Shown: positions 8,811 to 23,889, counted from the first letter of the stretch. The stretch is 64,000 bases of DNA from Enterobacter sp. EA-1 (GCA_002886105.1 CP025776.1:2976001-3040000); one strand, 5' to 3'. Program-made: numbers and translations. Notes: generated from the letters alone by a model not told the origin.

Positions 8811-11039
8811 ATGTCGCATAATGAGAAAGACCAACATCCTCGCCAGTCCCCGGTTCACGATCCGCGTGAATCGCAACCCGGACTGGATTCCCTTGCCCCC
8901 GAAGACAATTCTCACCGCCCTTCCCTGAGCCCAGCGCCCCCGGCGAACAGCCCACCGCGCCGAGGCAGCCTGAAAGCCCCGGATACCGAGAAACTCGACG
9001 CGCTGGATCCGTTTCGTAAGGGCGGCGAGAATTTTCCCCGACCACCAATCAGGGTGTACGCATCGCCGACGATCAAAATTCACTGCGCGCCGGCACGCGC
9101 GGTCCCACGCTGCTGGAAGATTTTATCCTGCGCGAGAAAATTACCCACTTCGACCACGAGCGCATTCCGGAACGGATAGTTCATGCCCGCGGTTCCGCCG
9201 CACACGGCTATTTTCAGCCCTATCGCAGCCTGAGTGAGGTCACAAAGCGGATTTTCTCTCCAGCCCGGAGAAAATCACCCCGGTCTTTGTCCGGTTCTCT
9301 ACGGTGCAGGGCGGCGGGCTCTGCGGATACCGTGCGGGATATTCGCGGTTTTGCCACCAAGTTCTATACCGAAGAAGGGATCTTCGATCTGGTCGGTAAC
9401 AATACGCCGGTGTTTTTTATTCAGGATGCGCACAAATTCCCCGACTTTGTTCATGCAGTGAAACCCGAACCACACTGGGCTATCCCCCGAGGGTCAGAGC
9501 GCACGACACCTTCTGGGATTATGTTTCGCTCCAGCCCGAAACATTGCATAACGTAATGTGGGCAATGTCCGATCGCGGTATTCCGCGCAGTTACCGGACG
9601 ATGGAGGGATTTGGCATTCACACCTTCCGCCCGTGAATGCCGAAGGCACTTTCGTGCGTTTTCACTGGAGAACCGCTGGCGGGCAAAGCCTCGCTAGTGT
9701 GGGATGAGTCGCAAAACTGACAGGACGCGATCCCGATTTTCATCGTCGGGAACTTTGGGAAGCGATTGAAGCCGGGGATTACCCGGAATATGAACTCGGA
9801 TTGCAACTGATCCCCCGAAGAAGATGAGTTTAACTTTGATTTTTGATCTGTTAGATCCGACCAAACTGATCCCCGAGGAACTGGTGCCGGTGCAACGTGT
9901 CGGGAAAATGGTGCTGAACCGTAATCCGGATAACTTTTTCGCCGAAAATGAACAGGCAGCGTTCCACCCTCGGTCATATCGTGCCGGGTCTGGATTTCAC
10001 CAACGACCCGCTATTGCAGGGGCGTCTGTTCTCCTATACCGACACGCAAATCAGCCGTCTTGGCGGGCCAAACTTCCATGAAATCCCCATTAACCGCCCC
10101 ACCTGCCCTTACCATAATTTCCAGCGCGATGGCATGCATCGCATGGAGATCGACAGCAACCCGGCCAACTACGAGCCGAACTCGATCAATGACAACTGGC
10201 CGCGTGAAACGCCTCCCGGCCCGAAACGCGGCGGTTTTGAAACTTACCCGGCACGGGTGGAAGGCCAGAAGATCCGCGAACGCAGCCCGTCCTTTGGCGA
10301 GTATTACGCACATCCGCGCCTGTTCTGGCTGAGCCAGACGCCATTTGAACAACGCCATATTGATGCTTTCAGCTTTGAGCTCAGTAAAGTGGCACGCGCT
10401 TATATTCGCGAACGGGTGGTTGATCAACTGGCGCATATTGATGTCACGCTGGCGCAGGCGGTGGCGGAAAACCTCGGTCTGACGCTGAGTGATGAACAGC
10501 GCAACATCGCGCCGCCAGCGGATGTCAACGGCATCAAAAGATCCGGCGTTGTCTGCCGTCCCGGACGGGAAGGTAAAAGGCCGCGTGGTCGCCGTGCTGT
10601 TGCATGAAAATGTCAGTGCAGCGGATGTGCTGACCCTATTGCAGGGACTGAGCGCACAGGGTGTCCATAGCAAACTGCTCTTTTCGCGGATGGGTAGCGT
10701 CACCGCCGACGACGGATCCGAACTGCCGGTTGCCGCGACCTTTGCCGGTTCGCCGTCCCTTACGGTCGATGGGGTGATCGTGCCCGTGGCGATACCGGGG
10801 GTCTGTTGCAAAACGGCGATGCCAAATACTACCTGCTGGAAGCCTATAAGCACCTGAAAACCATCGCCCTGTTTGGCGATGCGCGTCAGTTTAAAACCCT
10901 CCGGGGTGGATGCGCAAGGCGAAGAAGGAATTGTTGAAGCAGACAGTGCATCGGCCACGCTGATGGATGATTTTCTCACCCTGCTGGCCACGCATCGCGT
11001 GTGGTCACGGATGCAAAAATCGACAGCATTCCCGCATAA
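8811..11039 (+). CDS. katE: Catalase HPII
   Basis: Large-subunit haem d catalase, tetrameric and cytosolic, induced in stationary phase. A proline-rich N-terminal extension ([13 protein letters not shown]) is followed by the distal His in [15 protein letters not shown], the Asn channel region [22 protein letters not shown], the proximal Tyr in RLFSYTDTQ and HEIPINRP. From about 10570 a C-terminal glutamine amidotransferase-like domain ([20 protein letters not shown]) is typical only of large-subunit catalases. 743 codons versus 753 in E. coli. At least nine frame breaks, for example near 8960, 9050, 9240, 9490, 9640, 9815, 9955, 10540 and 10800. Confidence 0.93.
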
Positions 11040-11046
11040 TACGGTG

Positions 11047-11075
11047 AAAAAAACCGGCCATCCGGCCGGTTTTTC
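11047..11075. terminator. Bidirectional terminator between katE and osmE
   Basis: AAAAACCGGCC and its complement GGCCGGTTTTT surround a few central bases, giving A and T runs on both sides. It serves the convergent katE and osmE. Confidence 0.85.
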
Positions 11076-11097
11076 TGCTCAGGCTGAAAAGAAAAAA

Positions 11098-11440
11098 TTA
11101 CTGCTTAGGCGCTTGCGGATCGGTGTCGTACTCCGCGCAAGTCTGATAGCCGGAGTTCATGACGTGGCCGGTCTCATCCAGTGCAACAAAGTAGGTTTCT
11201 GTTTTACCGTCACGTTGACCCAGAATATACGTCTGGCACGTACCACGTGCATGGATCATGGTCACTTCGGATGAAGGACGACCGGCAACCTGCATAACCT
11301 GCTGGCGGCTCATGCCTTTTTTCACATCTTTCACCACCGGTTGGCTCACCTGATCTTTCGCGCGATCATAGGCAGTACACCCCTGCCAGCATCGTCAGTA
11401 CCGCCGCTGCACCCAGAATTCCCGCGATGTTCTTGTTCAT
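11098..11440 (-). CDS. osmE: OsmE, osmotically inducible lipoprotein
   Basis: Outer-membrane lipoprotein of the SmpA/OmlA (BamE-like) fold, induced by salt and stationary phase. The start at 11440 gives [10 protein letters not shown] and a lipobox LAG-C. The lipobox Cys is reached only if one G of the GGGG run near 11385 is removed. The mature domain contains [20 protein letters not shown] and [14 protein letters not shown] with the paired cysteines. 112-residue family length. Confidence 0.9.
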
Positions 11441-11697
11441 ATTCCATCCTCTTGTTTATCCGCTTGTGTATCAGCGTGTTATCTAAGCCCTCGGAATATA
11501 AAATTGCATTTTCAACTATACGACGGTGATGGCATAACTTTCGGAAAGTTCTAATAAAACGGGGATAAGCAACTAAAATGCCGTAAATTGCGACACTCAA
11601 ATCTGTGATCCTTGTCGTTTTACCTCGCCAAAGGGTTACTTTGGAGCCCATCATCTATTTGCAACCTGCAAAGCAGGATTACATAACGGAGGGGTAA

Positions 11698-12524
11698 ATG
11701 ACTCTGCAACAAGAGATTATTCAGGCGTTAGGCGTGAAACCCGCAATCAATGCCGAAGAAGAAGTTCGCCGCAGCGTAGACTTTCTGAAAACCTATCTGA
11801 AGACCTATCCCTTTTTGAAATCGCTGGTGCTCGGCATCAGCGGCGGCCGTGATTCCACCCCTGACAGGCAAAGTGTGCCAGACGGCGATTTCTGAACTGC
11901 GTGAAGAAACCGGCGATGCCGCCTATCAGTTTATCGCTGTCCGTCTGCCTTACGGCACACACAGGCGGATGAGCAGGACTGCCGGACGCCATCACGTTTA
12001 TCCAGCCGGATCGCGTGCTGACGGTTAACATCAAAAGCGCGGTGCTGGCCAGCGAACAGGCGCTGCGCGAGGCCGGCATCGAGCTGAGCGATTTCGTGCG
12101 CGGCAACGAAAAAGCGCGAAAGGATGAAAGCGCAGTACAGCATTGCCGGGATGAGCAAAGGCGTGGTAGTCGGTACCGATCACGCAGCTGAAGCTGTCAC
12201 CGGCTTTTTCACCAAATACGGCGATGGCGGCACCGATATCAACCCGATTTTCCGTCTGAACAAGCGCCGGGTAAACAATTGCTGGCCTGGCTGGGTTCGG
12301 AACACCTGTATAAAAAAGCCCCGACGGCTGACTCGGAAGACGATCGTCCGTCGCTGCCTGATGAAGCCGCACTGGGTGTGACCTACGAAAATATTGACGA
12401 CTATCTGGAAGGCAAAACGCTGGATGCCGGCACGGCGCATATTATCGAAGGCTGGTATCTGAAAACCGAACACAAGCGTCGCCCGCCTATCACGGTATTC
12501 GACGACTTCTGGAAAAAGCAGTAA
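11698..12524 (+). CDS. nadE: NH3-dependent NAD+ synthetase
   Basis: Final step of NAD synthesis, amidating deamido-NAD+ with ammonia and ATP. It starts [14 protein letters not shown] after a GGAGG site. The PP-loop reads SGGRDST instead of the usual SGGQDST, either a substitution or a base-call error. The later [19 protein letters not shown] and [17 protein letters not shown] segments are diagnostic. 275-residue family length. Frame breaks near 11860, 11955, 11970 and 12275. It is an essential gene in E. coli, so the breaks argue for sequencing error. Confidence 0.93.
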
Positions 12525-12573
12525 TCCTTCAGGGCGGCGCAGGCCGCTCTCTTTAACCTGACCTCACCTGCTA

Positions 12574-12593
12574 CACTGGATAAGTAAACAGTA
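12574..12593. promoter_or_regulatory. LexA box controlling cho
   Basis: CA-CTGGATAAGTAAACAG-TA fits CTG-N10-CAG and lies 13 bases before the GTG start of cho. SOS induction of cho via LexA is established in E. coli. Confidence 0.8.
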
Positions 12594-12606
12594 TCAGGAG
12601 TCAGTA

Positions 12607-13496
12607 GTGGTCAGGCGTCTTTCCGCTCCGCGTCCCGAGTTTGACGCTGCGGCAATCTATCAATATCCCGAACATCTGCGCCCGTCGCTTGAGGCTATGC
12701 CCAGCTACCCGGTGTCTATATTTTCCATGGTGAAAGCGATGCCATGCCGCTCTATATCGGTAAAAGCGTAAATATCCGCAGCCGTGTCCTTTCCCATTTG
12801 CGAACCCCGGATGAAGCGGCCATGCTGCGCCAGTCGCGCCGTATCACTGGATCTGCACCGCCGGGGAGATGGGTGCGCTGTTGCTGGAAGCCCGGCTGAT
12901 TAAAGAGCAGCAGCCGTTGTTCAATAAGCGTCTGCGGCGCAACCGCCAACTCTGCTCGCTGCGCTTAAGCGGCGAGAAGCCGCAGGTGGTTTATGCAAAA
13001 GAAGTGGATTTTTTCAACCTCCCCCGACCTGTACGGCTTGTTCGCAAACCGACGCGCAGCATTGCAGGCGTTACAGTCGATCGCGGACGAAGAGAAGCTT
13101 TGTTATGGCCTGCTCGGTCTGGAGTCGCTGACGCATGGTCGTCCCTGTTTTCGCGCCGCGCTGCACCGCTGTGCAGGCGCCTGCTGCAGCAGAGACACTC
13201 CAGTGCGCACCAGATGCGTTTCGCCGCCGCAATGGCGCGTTTGCAACTGGTGTGCTGGCCGTGGCAAGGCCCTGTCGGGCTCAAGAGCAAGGTGAGACGA
13301 TGACGCAATACCATATCATCCATAACTGGCTGTGGTTGGGGTCGGTCACTAACTGGACGATGCCGGGGCGCTGCTGCGCACCCCGGCAGGATTCGATCAT
13401 GATGGCTACAAAATTCTCTGTAAGCCGCTGCTGGGTGGCGAGTATGAGATAACCGAACTGGCGTTAGTGACCCGGCAGCCGAGGAGATCTCACTGA
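12607..13496 (+). CDS. cho: Cho, excinuclease (UvrC homologue)
   Basis: GIY-YIG endonuclease that makes the 3' incision in UvrAB-dependent repair at lesions UvrC handles poorly. Starts GTG ([20 protein letters not shown]). The nuclease domain contains [25 protein letters not shown] and the metal-binding Glu of [14 protein letters not shown]. The Cys-rich [14 protein letters not shown] segment lies near 13150-13190 and [18 protein letters not shown] near the end. About 296 codons versus 295 in E. coli. Frame breaks near 12705, 12840, 13010, 13195 and 13365. The 3' end overlaps the end of the convergent ves by about 30 bases. Confidence 0.9.
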
Positions 13497-14022
13497 ACAA
13501 TAACTGCCCTTCAGGTTTGAGCAGGCGCAGGGTATGCCGCCCTTCCTGCCAGCATGCCCCTTGATCCGCCGTCAGTAACTTATCGCCCAGTTGCCATGCG
13601 CCACTGAGAACAAAAACCACGCCGCCACGCGCGCCAAAAGTGGTGAAGGTGCGATCGGCAATGCGCACTTTCGCACGACAGCGATCGCGGCGGGTGAGGA
13701 TATTAAAATCCATCGACATCTGCCCGTCTGACAATTCCGCTTTTACCGGCTGCTCGCCGGCGAACGTAAAAGGCTGATGGCGTTTGAGGGTATGGCAAAA
13801 GCACTGCCGCCATCCAGGTGACTTCCCCGCCCTCAATCAGCGTGATCACGCGATCCACCCCACTGGAAATTGCGGGAATTCACCGTTACTGGCAAGCGAT
13901 GCAATACTGGCGCGCCAGTTAAAATCCCGCGTCGCCGGTGGAAAGCAACAAATTTCGCGGGTTTCGCCCGCACCGTTACGCCAAAGGTTTACCGGCATTT
14001 TGCGGATATCAAAGTATTCCAT
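13464..14022 (-). CDS. ves: Ves, cold- and stress-linked cupin protein (HutD family)
   Basis: Cytosolic HutD/Ves family cupin of unknown reaction. It reads [20 protein letters not shown], with [20 protein letters not shown], and later [38 protein letters not shown] and [17 protein letters not shown], all diagnostic for Ves. The C-terminus is uncertain. A one-base shift near 13475 gives a stop at 13464 and the usual ~190-residue length; without it the frame continues inside cho. Frame breaks near 13860 and 13795. Confidence 0.85.
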
Positions 14023-14325
14023 CATCCCTCCTGAATGGCGCAGCATCTCGCCTGCGCCGCTGCTTCCTGTGGGCAGCGTGCATACTTGTTATTGTTTAAA
14101 TTGCCATGCCCGGGTTATCGGCAGCCTCAATGATTTGCCTTAGGCCACTGCGTAACCAGACATGTAAAAAGTATAAATCTCAGATAAGTGACACCGCCAG
14201 CGAAGGGGAGCCTGATGAGAATACCGCGCCGGTGGCGGCTGGCAAGAGGGAATGTAAACCGCCGGCTCTGCCCACCACGTAAAACGTTGGATGGGCAAAA
14301 CCGGCGGTCTTAAGAGGGGGCTGAA
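14023..14325. other. Intergenic region between ves and spy
   Basis: About 300 bases without a convincing gene. The only clear structure is the terminator-like double hairpin at 14258-14308 belonging to spy. Nothing else recognisable was found on either strand. Confidence 0.5.
14258..14308 (-). terminator. Nested hairpin downstream of spy
   Basis: An outer stem ACCGCCGG/CCGGCGGT encloses an inner TGCCCA/TGGGCA pairing and a CCACGT/ACGTTGG loop stem. It lies just after the minus-strand spy stop and probably ends or stabilises the spy transcript. No long U-run follows. Confidence 0.55.
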
Positions 14326-14806
14326 TTACTCAGCAGGTTCAGGAGGCATTTTACCTTCCGGCGCCGGACGTTCTGTCAGACGCTTCTCAAAATTAGCATT
14401 GAACTGCTTTTTCTGCTCCGGAGTCAGAATATTGTAAATCTTGTTCTGAGTTTCCATATGCGCCAGCATGCCTGCTTTGTGCTGCTCTTCCATTTTGGCG
14501 ATTTGCGCTTCCGCTTTCGCTTTATCGAAGCTGTCGCTGGCAATCAGCTCATGCATAGCACGCATCTCTTCCACCGGCGGGCGTTTCATTGCGTCGCGCT
14601 GGCTTTTCATAATGTCGCGGATCTGCTGTTTCTGCGCATCGGTCAGATTCAGATCTTTAAACATCATTTCGTGCGGCCCCTTCGGTCCCTTGTGATGCAT
14701 CATCGGTCTGCCGTCTGCAGGCGCCGTCGTCGTGTCAGCAGCGTGTGCCGAGTTAGCGGCGCCGAAAGCCGGTAGAGGCAACAAACAGGGCGGTTAATTT
14801 ACGCAT
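14326..14806 (-). CDS. spy: Spy, periplasmic ATP-independent chaperone
   Basis: Cradle-shaped periplasmic chaperone of the CpxP/Spy family, induced by envelope stress (BaeR, CpxR). The signal peptide MRKLTALFVAS continues through AANSAHA. The family LTxxQ motifs are present as LTDAQKQQIRDIM and LTPEQKKQFNANFEKR. Mature helices are rich in Met, Lys and Glu. About 160 codons, as in E. coli. One frame break within the signal peptide near 14780. Confidence 0.93.
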
Positions 14807-15048
14807 AATTTTATTCCTTACTTCGGTTTTACTTACGGCGGTTGCCGTGTTGACGCTATTTACTTTACCGTCTTTATCGTCAATTAATCAGAGCGACGGT
14901 AAAACAATGAAAGTGTAAATAACGTTTTTACGTCAAATAAGGAGGGAATAAGGATAAACCGTGGAGAGTTGAGAATTAAATATTCAACACACTGATTCAG
15001 AAGGAATTATGAAGAAGTATAAATCAGGCTCGCTTATAAATAAAGCCG

Positions 15049-16090
15049 TCAACCGTGATAAATCCGTAATTTATTCATAATAGTGATAAGAAATAAGCCC
15101 CGCGATTGCGGGGCTGAATAATACTCTATTTTCTCCAGCATTAATCCCGCCCGTAAACCAATGGCAACATTCGGGTTGGGGAACAGGACATACTCCTGTT
15201 GATGCTGCACCACATAACGCTCACCACGATCTTCCGCCAGCAACGTGCCGGCCTCCAAAAGGGGTAAAGTTGAGCGTCTCCGCCGACATATACAGTTTGA
15301 ACGCTTCACTGCGGCGGGTCAGTTGCTGCACCACCCTATAACGCAACGGCGGACTTTCGGTATCCGGCGCAGGCTCCCCGGCTAATAATGCAGCCAGCGC
15401 CCGGTGGCGGTTCGCTGGAACTGGCTTAAGTCATTTTCCCCAAACGGCAGCGCCTTACCCAGCTCCAGCGTGCAGGCCAGCGCGTCAAACGTTTCGCAAC
15501 TGTAATGGGTAAAGGTCCCCCCGAGGCGACTGATGAAACACCAGCGCCTCCATGCCTGCGCCGCCGAGCCACTCGAGAAACAGCTCATCCCGTGGGTTCC
15601 ATTCGCACCGGAAGTACCCCCAAAACGTATATGGTGCGAACCGCGAATGGCAGTATGTAAATCGAGATGCCAGCGCACCCCCGTCGCCGTCAGCGAAGAA
15701 GTGCGTCAGCGCCCGCTCCAGCTGCGCCGCACGCATCGTTTCATCACTGGGAGGCATTGATTGCCAGCGTCCACCGAACAGACGATTAAGATCGTTTTTT
15801 CAGATAGCGTTTACCCTGCGCCAGCGCCTGCGGATTGCCAAGCACCACCAGCAACCGCCGGGTCAACGGTTGGGTACCAGCAAACAGGTTCTTTAGCAGG
15901 ATATCCAGCATCTCCACCGGCGCAGTCTCATTGCCGTGAATGGCGCAGGAGATCACCAGCGAGCGTCCACAAGGCTGCGGCGGCACCAGTTCCGGATCCC
16001 TTGCTCATGCCACAGCCAGTGAATTCCGCCTGACTCTGACATTTTGCGCGGGATGTCGCCCGATAAGGTTGCGGCAAGAAAGTTATCCAT
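15049..16090 (-). CDS. astE: Succinylglutamate desuccinylase
   Basis: Last enzyme of the AST pathway, a zinc-dependent carboxypeptidase-fold enzyme that hydrolyses N-succinylglutamate to succinate and glutamate. Starts [12 protein letters not shown] with AGGAGG eight bases upstream. The zinc site is [13 protein letters not shown], later [13 protein letters not shown], with AL(V)FHQ and [12 protein letters not shown] further on. The C-terminus [20 protein letters not shown] is clear. The open frame then reads through a terminator to 15049, whereas one A fewer near 15128 would stop it at about 15125, the more likely true end. Several frame breaks between 15250 and 15760. Confidence 0.88.
15097..15114 (-). 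terminator. Terminator of the ast operon
   Basis: GCCCCGC-GATT-GCGGGGC stem. On the minus strand it is followed by TTATTTCTTAT. It marks the end of the astCADBE transcript and argues that astE stops before it. Confidence 0.75.
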
Positions 16091-16101
16091 ACGGCCTCCT
16101 G

Positions 16102-18888
<2,787 letters not shown>

Positions 18889-18892
<4 letters not shown>

Positions 18893-19905
18893 TTTGTTTT
18901 CTCCTCGGCGCAAAGGCGGACCAGCCGTACGGTGTCACCCGGCTGGCATTTCAACGCATCCAGCTCTGCTGGTGTGAGCAACAACCGCTCTGTGGCGGGG
19001 TCGGCTTTAATAAGCATGGCGCGGAATTGCTGGTATTGGCAACAATACAGGCCATTCGCCCGGTGCCCGTTGCCCCTCGCCGGTTTCCACCAGACGGCTT
19101 TTGCGGATCGCCCGCACATGGTCGATATCGCACTCGTTGTTGGCCCGCCGTCGAAAATATCGACGTAATTACGGTAGCGGAAACCCTCTTTCTCCAGAAC
19201 GGCCCGGGCAGGCGCGGTTTGCGGATGCACCTCGCCAATCACCGCCTGCGCTTCTTCGCTGAGAAAATGGTATAGATCGGATGCTTGGGCATCAGCTCAG
19301 CAATAAACGCCTTTGCCCGGTACCGCACAGATAATCCGCCCGGCTGAAGGCCATTGAAAAAAGCGCTTGCCCAGACTTTCCCAGAACGGGGAATAGCCGT
19401 GTTCGTCAATCACCCCACGCATCTCGGCCACTACTTTTCATTAAAGCAGTCGCGGAACGCCGCCATAAACAGAAAGCGGGATTTGGACAACAAATAACCG
19501 TTCCCCTCTTTACGCCAGCCGGGGTCAAGAAACAGTGTGCAAAGTTCACTGCTGCCGGTGTGGTCGTTACTGAGAAATAGCGTGGGCAGCGCGTTATAGA
19601 CGTTCAGCTCTTTCGACGCATGTACCTGCGTACCCACCCGGTAGTTATACCAGTGGATCGTTGAGGCCAACGGCGACTTCGATGGCGCAAATCCCCGCCA
19701 CGTCTCCACTTTGCGTATCTTCCAGCACAAACACATAACCCTGCTCGCTTTTGGCAACTCGCCGGCCCAGCGTTCGACGAGGAGCGCTCAATGCGCGCGG
19801 ACAAGGTGGCTTCATCCACCGGTATTGAGGTCAATCCGCCGCCGGTTTTCCCGGCGAGGGACATTAACGCAGGTAAATCGCCGCTGGCGACAGGACGGAT
19901 CACCA

Positions 19906-19909
<4 letters not shown>
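18889..19909 (-). CDS. astA: Arginine N-succinyltransferase
   Basis: First AST enzyme, transferring succinyl from succinyl-CoA to arginine; GNAT-related fold. It reads [80 protein letters not shown] and [19 protein letters not shown]. The C-terminus is [15 protein letters not shown]. 340 codons versus 344. Its start overlaps the astC stop and its stop overlaps the astD start, both as ATGA. Frame breaks near 19760, 19680, 19430, 19330 and 19130. Confidence 0.9.
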
Positions 19910-21106
<1,197 letters not shown>

Positions 21107-21554
21107 AGCGACCTCATCCGGTAAAATGAATAGTTGATTAAAATGTTAATAAATATGAACTCTTTCGCTGTAAATGTAGATTGCACAGTTCATGCCAGCT
21201 AGCTGTAAAAATGCATAAACGGCGTTCAACAACATTATTTCAATGACTTACAACCTGTCGCTATTCATTTTATTTGCATAAAAAGTGAATAAATTGACAT
21301 CGGATAGTGATGGCAGGCGGGATGAGGCGAGTGTTTATGCAATAAGAATAATTAATACCGGAACTGTGATCATCAGCGAAATTAATTTTCATCACCTGCC
21401 CTGTTTTAGCGCAACCTGCCCATAAACAGGGCAACCAGCGTGTTTTTGTTCAAAGACGTGGGCGAATCCAGGGGCGGTGCCAATAAGTGGCAGTTGCGAA
21501 ACATAAACTCTGCTAACATCTTTGCATCTTTCACTCTGCTAAGTGGCTGCGACT
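21107..21554. other. Divergent control region between astC and xthA
   Basis: About 450 bases with no gene. It holds the sigma-54-like element of astC (21183-21197). It also has AT-rich TGAAT/ATTCA-type half-sites around 21125-21145 and 21255-21300 that resemble ArgR boxes but are imperfect. The xthA promoter should lie in the last 100 bases; I cannot name its elements. Confidence 0.45.
21183..21197 (-). promoter_or_regulatory. Sigma-54-type promoter of astCADBE
   Basis: On the minus strand the sequence is TGGCATGAACTGTGC, with GG at -24 and GC at -12 in the exact 10-base spacing of sigma-54 promoters (consensus TGGCAC-N5-TTGC; two mismatches). It lies about 77 bases upstream of astC. E. coli astC is known to be transcribed by RpoN with NtrC, which supports the call. 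Confidence 0.65.
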
Positions 21555-22360
21555 ATGAAATTCGTCTCTTTTAATATCAATGGCCTGCGCGCCCGCCCTC
21601 ACCAACTTGAAGCGCTTGTGGAACAGCATCAACCGGATGTTATCGGACTGCAGGAAACGAAAGTGCACGACGATATGTTTCCTCTCGAAGAGGTGGCGCG
21701 CCTTGGATACAACGTGTTTTACCACGGGCAGAAAGGCCACTATGGGGTCGCACTCCTGACCAAGGACACCCCGATTTCGGTACGCCGTGGTTTTCCGAAT
21801 GACGGTGAAGAAGCCCAACGCCGCATTATCATGGCGGAGGTCCTTCGCCACTCGGCAATATCACCGTGATCAACGGCTACTTCCCGCAGGGCGAAAGCCG
21901 CGACCATCCGCTGAAATTTCCGGCAAAGAGAAGTTTTACCGGGATCTGCAACAGTTCCTTGAAACCGAGCTGAAAAAAGAGAACCCGGTGTTGATCATGG
22001 GCGACATGAACATCAGCCCGACGGATCTGGACATTGGCATTGGTGAAGAGAACCGCAAACGCTGGCTGCGCACCGGAAAATGCTCATTCCTGCCGGAAGA
22101 GCGTGAGTGGATGGAACGACTGAAAGGCTGGGGACTGGTGGATACCTTCCGCGAAGCTCACCCGGACACCCGAGGATCGCTTCTCGTGGTTCGACTACCG
22201 CTCCAAAGGTTTTGATGACAACCGCGGCTTGCGCATCGATTTGCTGCTGGCAAGCCAGCCGCTGGCCGAACGTTGCATCGAAACCGGAATCGACTACGAC
22301 ATCCGCAGCATGGAAAAACCCTCCGATCATGCACCGGTGTGGGCCAAATTTAAGGTCTGA
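21555..22360 (+). CDS. xthA: Exonuclease III / AP endonuclease
   Basis: Mg-dependent 3'-5' exonuclease and main apurinic endonuclease of base excision repair. It starts [20 protein letters not shown]. Catalytic landmarks are the Glu of [24 protein letters not shown] with the catalytic Asp/Asn, LRIDLLLAS and the terminal [10 protein letters not shown] with Asp-His. 268 codons as in E. coli. Frame breaks near 21840, 21912 and 22170. Confidence 0.95.
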
Positions 22361-22365
22361 TCCGA

Positions 22366-23212
22366 ATGTCACCACCGCGCCCGCTCAACCCGTGGGTCAC
22401 GACACAGTGGCTGGATGATGTTCTCCGCCAGCGCCAGACACCCGCCAGCCTCGTCGGAGAATGGCGGGTACTGGAAGTGGGCTGTGACCACGGAGCGGCG
22501 TATCGCAGCAGGCACATTGCCGGGGCGGGGTATATCGACACCCATGAGGTGGAAAGCCTGCCGTTGTGGAACGTGGTGCCGCCGGATACCCTGCGCACGG
22601 TGTTAGCACGACACGGCCTGCGGTTTGATACGCAGATTATCCTGTATGGCCGCCAGAATTACGCGGCGGAACGACTGGCGCATATTTTATTGTATGCCGG
22701 CGTCCAGAATGTGCGCCTGCTGGATGGCGGCTGGCAATGCTGGCAACAGGCCGGGCTGGCACACGTTGCAGGTTCTCCACCAATGGTGACGCCCGGATTT
22801 GGTGCCTCTCCCGCGCAACCGCAGTTGCTGCGCAATCTGGCGCAAACCCGCGCGTTGCGCCAACGTGGTGATACCGTGCTGGTGAGCGTGCGCAGTTGGG
22901 CAGAGTTCAGCGGTGCGGTAAGCGGCTATGACTATATCGCCGCTGCGGGCGATATTCCGGGCGCGCGCTGGGGGCATGCAGAGGGTACGAGCCAGTATAT
23001 CCACGCCTATCACAACCCGGATGGCACCCTGCGCCCGCCGCAGGAGATCGCCGCATTGTGGGCGAAAGAGGCGATCTGCGCAGCACAGAGCGTGGTGTTT
23101 TATTGCGGTACAGGCTGGCGCGCCTCGCTCGCGTTTCTGGTTACGGTCGCTTGGGTGGCAGGATATCGCCGTGTATGACGGCGGTTGGTTTGAGTGGAGT
23201 CAGCAGCATTAA
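22366..23212 (+). CDS. Two-domain thiosulfate/rhodanese sulfurtransferase
   Basis: Tandem rhodanese-domain protein. The first domain (residues ~15-125) contains AAYRSRHIAGAGYIDTHEVE and YGRQNYAAERLAH with no catalytic Cys loop. The second ends in the active-site loop FYCGTGWRAS with the persulfide-carrying Cys, followed by DIAVYDGGWFEWSQQH. The loop matches that of E. coli YnjE, but YnjE is larger with an N-terminal extra domain and a signal peptide, neither of which is seen here. It starts five bases after xthA and is probably cotranscribed. One frame break near 23145. Confidence 0.8.
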
Positions 23213-23228
23213 TGGGAACAATCTGGCA

Positions 23229-23637
23229 ATGACAACAGTAAAAGCGCTCGATGTGGTGGCAGCGATTATTGAACGCGACGGCAAAATCTTGCTCGCACAG
23301 CGCCCCGCGCATGCGGATCAGGTCAGGTTATGGGAATTTGCCGGTGGGAGTCGGCGAAAGTCAGCCGCAGGCGCTGGCGCGCGAACTGCGTGAGGAACTG
23401 GGTATTGAGGCAGAACCGGCGCGCTATGTCGCCAGCCACCAGCGGGAAGTCTCCGGCCGCCTTATCACGCTGCACGCCCGGCATGTGGTGACATTCAGCG
23501 GTGAACCGTTGCAGCATTACCACAGTGCGTTGATATGGTGTACGCCTGCCGAAGCCCTGCAACACGCGCTGGCTCCGGCGGACATCCCTCTGCTGGAAAC
23601 CTTTATGGCTTCACACGCCGCCAGACCAGCGGATTAG
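23229..23637 (+). CDS. nudG: NudG, CTP/5-hydroxy-CTP pyrophosphohydrolase
   Basis: Nudix hydrolase that cleans oxidised or methylated cytidine nucleotides from the pool. It starts TTVKALDVVAAIIERDGKIL, then LLAQRPAHADQVRLWEFAGG. The Nudix box is split by a frame break near 23345 but visible as GGKV-GESQPQALARELREELGI with the REXXEE core. 135-residue family size. The 3' end overlaps that of the convergent ynjH by about 35 bases. Confidence 0.92.
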
Positions 23638-23889
23638 TGGACAGGGCTTTCTCATCACGCTGGCATTGCAGCAGCACGCCTTCCGTCTTGATCACCGCCC
23701 CTTCCGTATAGTTTTGATTGCCATACACGCAGCACTGAAGACAGGGCTGCGTTGTTTACTGCCCGCCGGAACTGAACACTTCCGGGGGGATATTCACTTC
23801 TCAACGCCGGGCGACGGTAAACGCTCAGCCAACACACTACCGGATGCGGCAACCAGTACCACCGCAGCGATCCACCTGAAACGGGTCAT
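23603..23889 (-). CDS. ynjH: YnjH, small exported protein of unknown function
   Basis: A 95-codon exported protein (DUF1496). It has a signal peptide (MTRFRWIAAVVLVAASGSVLA), a YPPGSVQ segment and a C-terminal NPLVWRRVKP that I recognise as YnjH. The middle is spread over at least two frame breaks (near 23805 and 23690). Gene position between nudG and gdhA is the same as in E. coli. No function is established for the family. Confidence 0.8.

Noticed and set aside
10011-10991. A 326-codon frame antisense to katE
   Set aside because: The plus strand encodes an unmistakable catalase; the opposite frame has no recognisable domain or start signal.
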